This document shows, piece after piece, positions 11,701-25,023 of a DNA stretch of 64,000 nucleotides. The notes beneath the pieces were generated by a model that was not told the origin of the DNA, did not search any database, and saw only the letters and a list, made by a program, of their open reading frames with translations. The position numbers were made by a program, and so were the translations under genes. Each line of letters opens with the position of its first letter. The first letter of the stretch is position 1. This DNA is from Dioscorea cayenensis subsp. rotundata. Its lineage: Eukaryota; Streptophyta; Magnoliopsida; Dioscoreales; Dioscoreaceae. Where the stretch lies: assembly GCF_009730915.1 (NCBI RefSeq), contig NC_052475.1, forward strand, positions 29,325,016 to 29,389,015, in the 5' to 3' direction.

Positions 11701-12584
11701 TTGAAACCTCAGGTGGATACATACAGGCAAACTAGAAAGATGGCCTACAGAAATTGATGGACTCCACAAATAAATTTCAAGAAAGGGGCAATGTTGTGAA
11801 GGTCTAACATACAAGAAACGAGATTAAGGTTTCCAACTCATACCAAGAACTAGTTTTGCTAGAATTACTGAAAAAAAAATGAACAAGAAAACTCACAAGA
11901 AATCCCTGAAAACAAGGCCATCCAAATGAAAAGAGAAGCTTAATTAAAACAAGGGAGACTATATCCAAATCAACAAATTCATCTTTAATAAAAAAACAGA
12001 GGAAGATAAAAACTTGACTTAATCTATTACGAGCCATAAGCCAAGTCGATTATATGCGCGTAAGAAAGACACCCAACAGCAATAGCGATAGATGGGCACA
12101 TGCAAACACCCAAGAAAGATGCGATTTTGATAAGGATTAACAAATAAGAACAAGAGCTTTCGATTCAAATCAAGAACTAGTTTTGCCATAACTAAAGAAA
12201 AAAAGAAGAAACTCACTAGATATTATGCAAACCAAGATCATCAAAATGCAAAGAGCAACACAAATCACATCTGCTGTCTCTTTTTATCAAAAAACAGAAA
12301 AAGATAAGAACTTTATCTGATACATTACAAACCAAAAGTCAAATGCATGCAGACACTCAAAACAAGAAAGCTACCAGATAGCAAGAGATGGACTCCACGG
12401 CTAAAAAATCCAAGAAAGAGGCGATCTTGAGACTGTCTAACAAACAAGCACTGAAATTAGGTTTTCCTATTCAAAAACCAGATTCGACCTGAAGCTGCTC
12501 CACAGGGAATGGCCCATGCTGCATGCCATCAACGTTTTCCTGATCCTCAACCATCTTCTGGTGCTTCTGCTGCTGCGCCGCCAT
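8770..12584 (-). CDS. RAD51: DNA repair recombinase RAD51
   Basis: Nine exons: 12584-12489, 10712-10568, 10471-10361, 10254-10163, 9884-9790, 9700-9587, 9406-9277, 9105-8984, 8893-8770. Together they give 342 aa, the usual RAD51 length. RAD51 forms filaments on single-stranded DNA and drives strand exchange in homologous recombination and meiosis. Visible parts are the N-terminal helix-hairpin-helix region ([18 protein letters not shown]), Walker A GEFRSGKT (about residues 131-138), Walker B FALMIVDS, and the DNA-binding loop region around [11 protein letters not shown]. The last residues are GVTDVKD. Two introns (10472-10567 and 9407-9586) begin with GC rather than GT; the conserved EAASK and VETRFALM junctions fix them. 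Intron 1 is 1.8 kb and built of tandem repeats. An E2F-type site lies about 70 bp upstream of the ATG. Confidence 0.96.
11258..12475. repeat. Four-copy diverged tandem repeat in RAD51 intron 1
   Basis: The signature AAGAACTAGTTTTG recurs at about 11258, 11571, 11847 and 12173, with a final weaker match at 12474. Spacings are 312, 276, 326 and 301 bp. Each unit also carries a CAAGAAAG..GCGAT-like block about 70 bp before the signature and a run resembling CAAAAAACAGAAAAAGATAA. The last boundary lies beside the exon 1 donor. Confidence 0.8.
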
Positions 12585-13157
12585 GGCTACCCAAGCTCCG
12601 ACGAGAGAGAGAGAGATGACGCGAAGGTTTGAAGTTTTAAGTGATAGAATGAGAGCGCCAAAATTTCCAGCCCGCCAGATCTAGGGTTTGGGTTGGGCTT
12701 TTTTCATATATGGCCTTACAAAGTAGAAAATTTCGTACAACACCTAACTTTTATTGTTTTTCTTTGTTTTAAAAATTTATGGACATGTTACTTTTTTGTT
12801 TCGCTTCAAAAACAATATATGATTATTCTATAAATTATTTTATATTTATATATCCAATCAACAGTAATTATATATAAAATTCTTTTAAACATATATACAC
12901 AAAAAAATGATTTCCAATTTTGACAGGGCTACATGTGAAAAACTTCCCCGTTCTATCACGTGATAAGCACGGGGGGAGAGAGAAGATCCATTTACAATGA
13001 CGAAAACACCCTCGACCTTATTCACAAATCTCCAGATCAACCCCACTGCTTGTCTTGCTTCGCAAGCAGCAGCAGCAGCAGCCTAGGGCCTCAAAACCAA
13101 GCGAAGAAGACCTCCGAGATTTATCTCTCCCAGAGCTCCATCCTCTAGGGTTTCAAG
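12585..13157. promoter_or_regulatory. Bidirectional promoter of RAD51 and the alpha-5 proteasome gene
   Basis: 573 bp separate the two divergent start codons. The RAD51 side has TTTGGCGC (complement of 12655-12662), which matches the E2F consensus TTTSSCGC, a telo-box TAGGGTTT at 12682-12689 and a site II TGGGCT near 12694. The proteasome side has another telo-box at 13146-13153 and a CAG run at 13066-13082. E2F control of plant RAD51 genes is known; that these elements act here is inferred. Confidence 0.7.
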
Positions 13158-17139
<3,982 letters not shown>

Positions 17140-18102
17140 TTCTGTCAACATTATTCCCTTAAACACTCGTCTGAAATGCTTTTCAATTTGAGGTAATATT
17201 TATATGTGATGAATTTCCATTTTGGAGACATCTTAGACTGTTTTGGCAGACACAATGTGGTGGTTCTACACTTCTACTTGAGAGACTAATGATAAAGAGT
17301 GATTCTGTTTCATTTTGGATGATTTGGATGAAATCAATTATGTAGTAAGGTCAGTTCATTGTTATGCATGTTGATTGAGGGGCCACCATTGATTCCGTGG
17401 TCCTTGCAGGCAAGCACTACAGCAATGCTTCACCCACCCTCCACAGCCTCTTTTATGGCAATCCTTTCATACCTGTGACTTATCTTTTGTGTTCAAATTA
17501 ACTTACTCAAATTAGATTTTCTTTATGTTGTTTTGTCTTTTTTTTTCTGAGTTGTCTAGTCAAAATAATAACTCCCGAGTTTTCAGAGGAAAATATTAAA
17601 TAAAAAATAAAAAAGAGAAATGTGATACTCACTATTCAGTGGCAACCAAACACCAATACTATCCTAGAATAGTTTTAGTTAATATTTTCTGAATTTGTAT
17701 TGGTTGAATTAAATTCAGTCAGCTTCAGCTGATCAAGTTGTAGCCCCAGTAACTATCAAAATGTTAAGTCATGTTTTATTTTGGATTTTTTTTATATATG
17801 TTTTTCTTCACGAATATATTAAAAAAAAAAAAGGTATGAAACATTCAAAGCGATTGGGTTTATACCTATTTCTCAATACATGTCTATATAATATTCAATT
17901 AATTAACAGCATATATTCAAACGATAAAAAAAACAAATTGTAGCACTCTTGAGGTTTAACTGTTCAAGGAGACTTATTAAGTTATATAAAATTTCATGTC
18001 AATATCTGCATGTAAAGACCTCAATTTTATATAAAAAAATCACAAACCCAAAAGCTTTATTCCCTGAGGGTCAAATCATAGCATGAGTATCATCAAGTAT
18101 CA
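17140..18102. other. Convergent intergenic region
   Basis: 3' flanks of the proteasome gene and of the first inhibitor gene. No coding exon, RNA gene or clear transposon is seen. Confidence 0.5.
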
Positions 18103-18699
18103 TCAAACAAGAAGCTTGACAATAGCCAAAGAGTTGCTGCAAAGCTTAAAGAAAAGCTCATTCCTTTCAGTCAACGGCGACGACACACCTTCATCCTGAA
18201 ACCCACCCTCACACGTGTCTGAATTGGTCATCGCCGCCGACACCTTCACGTTGACCGTTTCATAATCACAACTCCCCAGCGCCACCATTGACTCATGGAG
18301 CTCATCCACCGCATCCCCATACTGCTCCAAACAATCACTAAGGCACTGCTCCGAGAAATCAGCGGAGCCGTTACGAATGGCGGCGATGACGGCGGAGGTG
18401 TTGGCAGCGTATGCGGCGGTGGCGTTGATGGAGATAAAGGCGAGGTCATGGATGGTGGTGTTGGTGTAGTTGGAGATGAGGAAGGTTGCCATGCAGACGT
18501 CGGAGTAGGAGGTTTGGTTGCATGTCTTTGAGATTAGATCTTCTTCATCTGATGATGATGATGATGATGATGATGTTATCTTGATGTCTTTGACTTCTTG
18601 TTGTTGCTGCTGCATGGGCATGGAGATGATCATGGTTAGAGGATGCATGAGAGTTATGAAGATGATGAAAATAGATGAACTTTTCATGAGGAGACTCAT
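18103..18699 (-). CDS. Pectinesterase/invertase inhibitor domain protein
   Basis: Single exon, 198 aa. A hydrophobic N-terminus (SSSIFIIFITLMHPLTMIIS) fits a signal peptide for secretion to the wall. A Gln run and a Ser run coded by a TCA microsatellite follow. The mature part is a PMEI-type four-helix domain: CNQTSYSDVC (first disulfide pair, eight residues apart), CLSDCLEQYGDAVDEL, AAMTNSDTCEGGF and FFKLCSNSLAI. PMEI-domain proteins bind and block pectin methylesterase or invertase; which enzyme this one targets cannot be read from sequence. The spacing resembles Pla a 1-like inhibitors. A TATA box (TATATAAAG, complement of about 18743-18752) lies about 45 bp upstream of the ATG. The second inhibitor gene at 22.8 kb is its likely tandem relative. 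Confidence 0.9.
   Translation of the reverse strand: MSLLMKSSSIFIIFITLMHPLTMIISMPMQQQQQEVKDIKITSSSSSSSSDEEDLISKTCNQTSYSDVCMATFLISNYTNTTIHDLAFISINATAAYAANTSAVIAAIRNGSADFSEQCLSDCLEQYGDAVDELHESMVALGSCDYETVNVKVSAAMTNSDTCEGGFQDEGVSSPLTERNELFFKLCSNSLAIVKLLV
18549..18576. repeat. (GAT)n coding microsatellite
   Basis: Eight trinucleotide units code the Ser run of the inhibitor precursor between the signal peptide and the four-helix domain. Length changes here would alter only a linker. Confidence 0.9.
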
Positions 18700-18846
18700 C
18701 TTAATTAATTTCTCTCTTACCTCTCACTCAATAGTTTCTATCTTTATATAGACTACTATATGTTACATATATATATATATATATATACATCACTTGAAGG
18801 AATTAATGATCTATTTCCTCATTTGGGGAAGAAGTAAACTCTCTTT

Positions 18847-18848
<2 letters not shown>

Positions 18849-18882
<34 letters not shown>
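18849..18882. repeat. (CT)n microsatellite
   Basis: About 17 CT units, roughly 150 bp upstream of the inhibitor ATG. They form a GA tract on the gene's strand. Confidence 0.95.
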
Positions 18883-18886
<4 letters not shown>

Positions 18887-19561
18887 CTTAAGTAATTTCT
18901 TTTTATTAACATGGGAAAGTCCATCACTCTTCAGTTTTTTTTTTTATTATATATCAATATATCATGACCAATTCTTTCACTCCTCAGCAACTTTTCAAAT
19001 GCTCTCCATAGCTACAAGACAGTGAAATGATGAATTATATATATTTATATATTGGTAAGCCTATTTACAAGTTATTACATCATGAGCCTCTTAAACAAAT
19101 CAAGACTAGTTGTGGATTAAAGAGAATCCAAATGGACATTAGTTCTTAGTTGTGTGTCAAATAATTAATCATTGTCCAACCAGAAAGCAACAACTTTTTT
19201 TTGCTTAAAAATTTTTATAAAGAAAACAACAACAATTGGATAATTAAGATAACTAAAAAAATAAATTGTTGTTATAAAGAATAATAAAAATAACAACAAC
19301 AACAAACTCACAAAATTTTCATATATTTTCTCATGCTTGTGAATGATTTCTCTTTGAAGAACTCCCATAAAGCAATGGAATCCCAACGACTCTTAAGTCT
19401 TAACACACAGTTTTGTAATTTAAGTGATTTAAATATTCAGACTTTTAACTTATATGTATGTATATATATATAATATCATTTTAGAGATGAAAGTGTTTGT
19501 GCGATTATGCTGTGCATGCGTGTGTTTAGGGTTTACAATTAAAAAATTGTGTACATGCAGG
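18883..19561. other. AT-rich spacer
   Basis: Upstream region of the first inhibitor gene up to the TRIM element. No gene or clear repeat is seen. Confidence 0.4.
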
Positions 19562-19895
19562 TGTTAGATTTTTTTATATTTTTTTGGTACTAGTACGTCT
19601 TATATGGGTTTAGGGGTCTTACACCAAAAAATCTCAATACTTAGTGGCTTAACTCTATATCTATATATAAACCCATTACACTTCTATCATACAACCGATG
19701 CTGACTTATATTTTTCAACTCACTCGAACTTGCTGTCGGACTTCTAGACACCGTGAGAGTCTGCTTTACTGGGAACTTGTACACTACTTTGTGTTTTGAG
19801 GTCCCTACACATATGGACCTGTACACTACACTACTTGTGTTTCAGAGGTCCTACTCACATGGACTTGTACACCACTTGTGTCTCAGAGATCCTTT

Positions 19896-19946
<51 letters not shown>

Positions 19947-20136
19947 GTTCTACTATATTTCTCTGATACCATGTTAGATTTTATATTTTGGTACTAGTGG
20001 GCCCTATATTGGCTATATATGGGCTTAAGGATCTTAAACCAAAAAGTCTCAAGACTTAGTGGCTTAACCCCTTATACTTATATATAAATCAATTACACTT
20101 CTATCATACAACCGATGTGGTACTATATTTTCAACA
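19562..20136 (-). mobile_element. TRIM (terminal-repeat retrotransposon in miniature), non-coding
   Basis: Two similar direct terminal repeats of about 160 bp (19562-19719 and 19972-20136) start TGTTAGATT and end near TTTTCAAC. They flank about 250 bp with no coding capacity. Read on the minus strand, the right-hand repeat is followed at once (19971-19961) by TGGTATCAGAG, the primer-binding site matching initiator tRNA-Met. Short repeats, this site and no genes define a TRIM. The internal part holds a TA run (19902-19942) and about three tandem copies of a ~42-bp unit. The repeats have clearly diverged, so insertion is not recent. No clear target-site duplication is seen. Confidence 0.8.
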
Positions 20137-20596
20137 GTAAGTTCATCTTTTATTATTTATTTGTACCAATGTAGTACGATTATAGAGACGCTATTTTAAC
20201 AATGTTTTTTTTATTTAATATTGATATATTAGGAAAAAAATTATAAAAAAAAGTCTAAAATGTTATACATATCTTGAGCATATGAAATATAAATAACCAA
20301 TGACATCATAATCGTTTTGGAGTGAACATTAAAATGATTTTTCGATTTGATACTATATATATTATTTTTATTGGATTACTTAGGTAAAGAGTAAGTTAAT
20401 TAGTTTATAACTTTTTCAACATTTTTTTTATAGATAATTAAAAATTTTAAGTATTATTAAAAAAATAAGATTGCAAATAGAAAGTTATAGCTGAGTCAAA
20501 GAAAAAACATTTTTTTTATATAACATTTTTCACGGAGAACTCATAGAATTTACGGTAATGTAAACAATACTACTACAATATCACTACAATACTATA

Positions 20597-21464
20597 AGGC
20601 TATGTTTGATTGCCCTTTTTTTCCCTGGAAAAATTTTCTACGAGTCATTTTCCAGCTAAATAGGCTGTTTGTTTGCCAAAATTTTCCGTAAAATTTTTTT
20701 CCACAAACTCTGTCATGTGACCCTATTTTCCCTCAAATTAGAAGAAAATTTTTCCTACCTCCACCCTGGGAAAAGTTTTTCAGAGAAAACGTAAGGGGCT
20801 ATGTGAAAAATAACGTGCGATTGAAATATTTAAAATAACTTTTTAAAAAAAAATTAAAAGAAAAGTTTTTTCTTTTCTTTCAAATTTTTTAAAAAATAGA
20901 TAAATTATATAATTTGATAATATTTTAAATAAATTTTTCCAGATTAATGAACAGATCCCGCGATATTTTGATGGTAAGATTCAATTCTACTTAAAATAAC
21001 TTTTCTTTTCAAAATTTAAAAGAAAAGTTTTTTTTTAAAAAAAAAATTAAAAAAAAAAGATAAATTATATAACTTGATAATATTTTAAATAAATTTATCT
21101 AAATCAGTGAACAGATCTCGTGGCATTTTGATGGTAAGATTCAATTCCACGTAGCGCTGTTTATAATTTTAATAATTTTTAAAAAAAATTTCATGGAAAA
21201 TGTGACTTTTTCCAAGGAAAATTAATGCAATCAAACAACAAATTAGGTTTTTTCCATGAAAAATGTTTCATTTTCCGTGAAAAATAAGATCATTCAAACA
21301 ACAAAATCTGAATTTTCTATGGGAAATTTTTTATTTTCTAGCTAAAAAATAATGCCAATCAAACGACTATTTTTTTTCCCATGTAAAATTTTCAATGGAA
21401 AAATATTCCATGGAAAAATTTTCTTTTCCAGTCATTTTCCATGTTGGCAATCAAACACAGCCTA
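20597..21464. mobile_element. Tourist-like (PIF/Harbinger-type) MITE, about 0.87 kb
   Basis: The ends form an inverted repeat: GGCTATGTTTGATTGCC on the left and GGCAATCAAACACAGCC on the right, differing at one position. Both ends are flanked by TAA, the PIF/Harbinger target. The outer flanks are also partly inverted (AATACTAT / ATAGTATT). The interior is AT-rich, with many copies of TTTTCCATGGAAAA-like motifs and an internal tandem duplication (20897-20997 versus 21059-21154). No transposase is coded. Superfamily placement rests on the TAA target and the GTTTG-rich ends. Confidence 0.7.
20820..21160. repeat. Tandem duplication inside the MITE
   Basis: Two copies about 160 bp apart share GATAAATTATATAA.TTGATAATATTTTAAATAAATTT followed by TGAACAGATC..G..ATTTTGATGGTAAGATTCAATT. 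Confidence 0.85.
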
Positions 21465-21599
21465 ATAGTATTTTGGGTCTAGAGTTTTGACCATATGTCT
21501 TTTACCTGTCCATTGCAAGTGACTACTACCAACCATGAACCAGTGGTTATCAAATAATTCTTTCTCAAAGAGAGATTTATATTTTATAAACATGTTCAT

Positions 21600-21959
21600 C
21601 CAGTCCAGTGTAAATTAAAAATTTTAAAATATTCTTATATTTTTCAGTTTGCCTATTCAATTTTTTTGAATTTAAATTTTAAATCATTAGAAATGTATAG
21701 TGGACAACAACCCATTGGCCACTCTCCGTGTAAACTTTTTAAAAACATTGCATGATAAATAATTAAATGTATTGTGGAAAATGGGATGGTATCCACTATA
21801 CCAAAGTTTAATACCACACACACACATGTACATTATATATGCATTAACATGCATTACTTTCCAAGTGTAAATTAAAACTTTTCAATTTATTCTTGTATTT
21901 ATAATTTTATATTTGTGCCTATTTAATAAATTTGAAAATTTAAATCTTCAGAATTAGAA

Positions 21960-21998
<39 letters not shown>

Positions 21999-22140
21999 TG
22001 GAAAACAACCCATCATCCACTCTCCATGTAAACTTTTGAGAACATTGGTTGACAAATTTATCATGGAAAATAGGTTGGTTTCCACTATATATATTCAAAT
22101 CTTGAAACCGTGCACAAACATAAACACATTATATACAACA
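21600..22140. repeat. Direct duplication of about 0.26 kb
   Basis: Segments at about 21608-21850 and 21866-22140 share, in order, GTAAATTAAAA, a stretch ending GAATTTAAAT, TATAGTGG/TGAGTGGA, ACAACCCAT, CCACTCTCC.TGTAAACTTTT, ACATTG, TGGAAAAT.GG and TCCACTATA. The second copy has gained a TA microsatellite at 21964-21995. No coding content is seen. Confidence 0.8.
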
Positions 22141-22816
22141 TGCAAATCTATTATAACATTAGTCATAAATAACCTAAACACCAACAGAATTTAGTAGATT
22201 AGTAATAAAAATTTTATAAAAAATAAAATGTTCCGTTTGTAATCAAACGATGATTTAAATAATTAATAAACTTAGAAACAGTTTAATTACCAACTGATTA
22301 AAAACTTCATTTGGAAGTTTTAAAACTCTTTTAAAAAACAAATTTGTAATACACATTAGAAATGGACTTAAGATTCCGTTTTTAATTTAAAGATGATTCA
22401 AATCCGAAAATTATTTACATTTTTAATCAAGAAACTAAATGTTATTACTTTTCTAAATTTATAAACCTAATTAAATTTCATTCCTTATAATATACCTCCT
22501 TTACTAAATGTTCCTTTGTCTACCATGCTAGAGAAAAAAAAAACTACATATATGTGAACATGCCCATTTTCAAAGTTCAACAAACCCAAAGTCATGTTGG
22601 AGTTGGAAGGTGTGAGAAAACAATGAAGCTGAAGAGCACTAAAAGGTTTCTCTAAGACATGGGTGGGCTGAAAAGCCTTTGTATATATACATGCTTTCCA
22701 ACCTTGATTAATAAACAAACATCCATTTAATTATCTAAAAAAAAGGGTTAGATTTAATATATGATCTATCTAGTGATCATCTCTAAATAAAGAAAATTTC
22801 TCATTAAAAAGAAAAA
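22141..22816. other. AT-rich spacer
   Basis: Separates the duplicated block from the 3' end of the second inhibitor gene. No gene seen. Confidence 0.4.
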
Positions 22817-23392
22817 TCAAGAAAGAAGGTTAGAAATGGCCATGGAGTTACTACACAACTTCATGAAAAACACATTCAAATCCATTAATGGAGACTGAAC
22901 TCCTTTCTTCTCACCAAACCCATTCTCACAAGAGTTAGCATTAGCCATAGCTCCAGCCACCATAACATTCATAGTCCCAAATTCACCTTCATTGAGAGCT
23001 TCATGAGCTTGCTCAAGATCATCAATGGCCTCTTCATACTCAACCAAACAATCATCAAGACAAATAGTAACATATCTATGATCTTGAGGAGGATGAGGAG
23101 AACTCATTAGTTGATCCTTCATGGCCTTGATGAAGTTGATGTTCTTTATTGCTTGAGATATGGTCACATTAATGGAGATGGATGCAAGGCCATGGAGATC
23201 AGCTGTTTGGCTGTTTGCATGTGATTGAAGGGATGACATGCAGACGTCCACGTACAAAGTATGGTTGCATGTTGACGTGATCAAACTTGATGTTGTGTTT
23301 GAGTCACAGGAGATGTAGGAGAAGAAGGTGGTGGATAAGAGGAGAGTTAAGGTTATGGTTTGGTTTTGGTATAAAGCTTTCATGCTATCCAT
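22817..23392 (-). CDS. Pectinesterase/invertase inhibitor domain protein
   Basis: Single exon, 191 aa from MDSMKALYQNQ. The frame is open 30 codons further upstream, but that part is coded by TA-rich and CT-rich leader and looks non-coding. The hydrophobic stretch TITLTLLLSTTFFSYISC fits a signal peptide. The PMEI-type domain has CNHTLYVDVC, CLDDCLVEYEEAIDDL, GAMANANSCENGF and FFMKLCSNSMAI, with the four disulfide cysteines in place. Layout and wording match the 18.1-kb gene (INVTIS/INATAA, CSNS.AI.LL), so the two are probably diverged tandem duplicates. Its stop lies about 2.5 kb downstream of the pectin methylesterase start on the same strand. The target enzyme is unknown. Confidence 0.9.
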   Translation of the reverse strand: MDSMKALYQNQTITLTLLLSTTFFSYISCDSNTTSSLITSTCNHTLYVDVCMSSLQSHANSQTADLHGLASISINVTISQAIKNINFIKAMKDQLMSSPHPPQDHRYVTICLDDCLVEYEEAIDDLEQAHEALNEGEFGTMNVMVAGAMANANSCENGFGEKKGVQSPLMDLNVFFMKLCSNSMAISNLLS

Positions 23393-23787
23393 TTCTATAA
23401 TCTCTCTCACTCTCTCTATCTTTCTCTTGGAAGAATTAATATATAAGATGATTAATTGGTATATATATATATATATGAACAAAGTTAGGGAAAAAAATAA
23501 TTAAATAAATAAGGATATTAATTTGATTTCATTTATTTAGAGTATAAAGTTTATAAACAAAGCGTAAATGGATGCATCCAATGTAGAGGGGAGGAGAAAT
23601 AAAGAGAATGCACATGGAATGCAAAGAACTCAAAAAAATAAGACCAAGTCAATAACAGCGGCCGGCTTCTTTGATTTGTTGTTTGTAATCTTTGGCGGCA
23701 ATTAAAACTCATTTATTAGTTTAAATTAATACTTTGCAAAAATATATATAAACTTCTCAATTTTGATATAAATAAACATACATATAA

Positions 23788-23820
<33 letters not shown>

Positions 23821-23833
23821 CAATAATCAATAA
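23393..23833. other. Spacer between inhibitor and pectin methylesterase
   Basis: Holds the promoter of the second inhibitor gene and the 3' flank of the pectin methylesterase gene, including an (AAT)n microsatellite at 23789-23820. Confidence 0.5.
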
Positions 23834-24990
23834 TTATAAACCAAGAGAGTAGGGAAAACCAGTAGTTTTTAACCAACTGCCACCTTCAATGAAATTTTCA
23901 ACACTAAACTGCATGGCCTCAGTCTCATTAGTTATAACCTTGAAACCCTCCCACTTGACCCTGTCATCCGTGCTAGACCCAACTCCACTGTTCATATACT
24001 CAGCATAAAACAATGTCTTCAATGCAAACTCACCATTCCACTCATGCCATCCTTCCGGTTCAACCAAATCTCCAATTTCAGACTTTATAATCACTGTTCT
24101 TGAAAATTCTTTCCAAGGTCTTCCTAAAAATGTTTTAATCGATGTTTTATTCGATTCGAGATCTGGTGTTGAGCTGATACGGCAATGTTGTATGACAATA
24201 CCGGTCGGCTCGTTAATGTCGTCTCGGCTTTGAGCCGTGATCATGTTTTTCTGGTTATGGTTTGGTAGACGAGCTTGAATTTCACAGTTCTGGAATACAA
24301 CTGCTGCATTGCCAAATATGAAATCTACGGTGCCTTGTATGGTACAATTTTTGAAAAATTGTCGAAAAGAGTGGACGTAGAGTGTGTCTTGATAACCGAA
24401 GATATCACAGTCATAGAAGGCGGCATGATCTGCATTCACTCGGAGAGCCACAGCTTGATGTTTCGACGGCCCGGCCGTGTTCTCAATCCTTAGACTCCGA
24501 GCTAGAAAGCCTTCTCCGGCCACCGCTGCATTTCATGGTAACATGATACATGTTACTACATTGAAACAATTAATCTTTAATTATAATAAATTTAAATCTA
24601 TATTTATATATATATATATATATATTGAAATTCTTTGTAAAAATATAGTGCGGAGTCGGACCACAGCATGTGTGGTTTGTCTTACAGGACCAACTGATCA
24701 AAACTTGCAGTACGTATGCAATGAAATGAATAAACATGCGGAAAGAATAATGCCAGCTTTATAATTTGTTTCATTGCGCTTTATTGGGCAGTGTGTTTAC
24801 TACTTTACTGCCAAAGTTGTGTTTCTTCACATGATCTTGCTCATATTTATAGAATTTACCATAGATCTAACTATTTAAGCTTTTTTTTTCTCCTGAACAC
24901 ATAGATATAAAAATTTTACCTCAATCTAAATGAGTAGTTTAATCTAGTAAACAAGAGTAATATAAACATGTATATAAAATATATATCATG

Positions 24991-25023
<33 letters not shown>

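Noticed and set aside
11136-12216. Several overlapping minus-strand ORFs as separate genes
   Set aside because: They lie inside RAD51 intron 1, derive from its tandem repeat units and match no family.
19562-20136. Assignment of the TRIM to the 5S-RNA-carrying Cassandra family
   Set aside because: I could not find a 5S-like promoter block in the terminal repeats, and they are shorter than usual for Cassandra.
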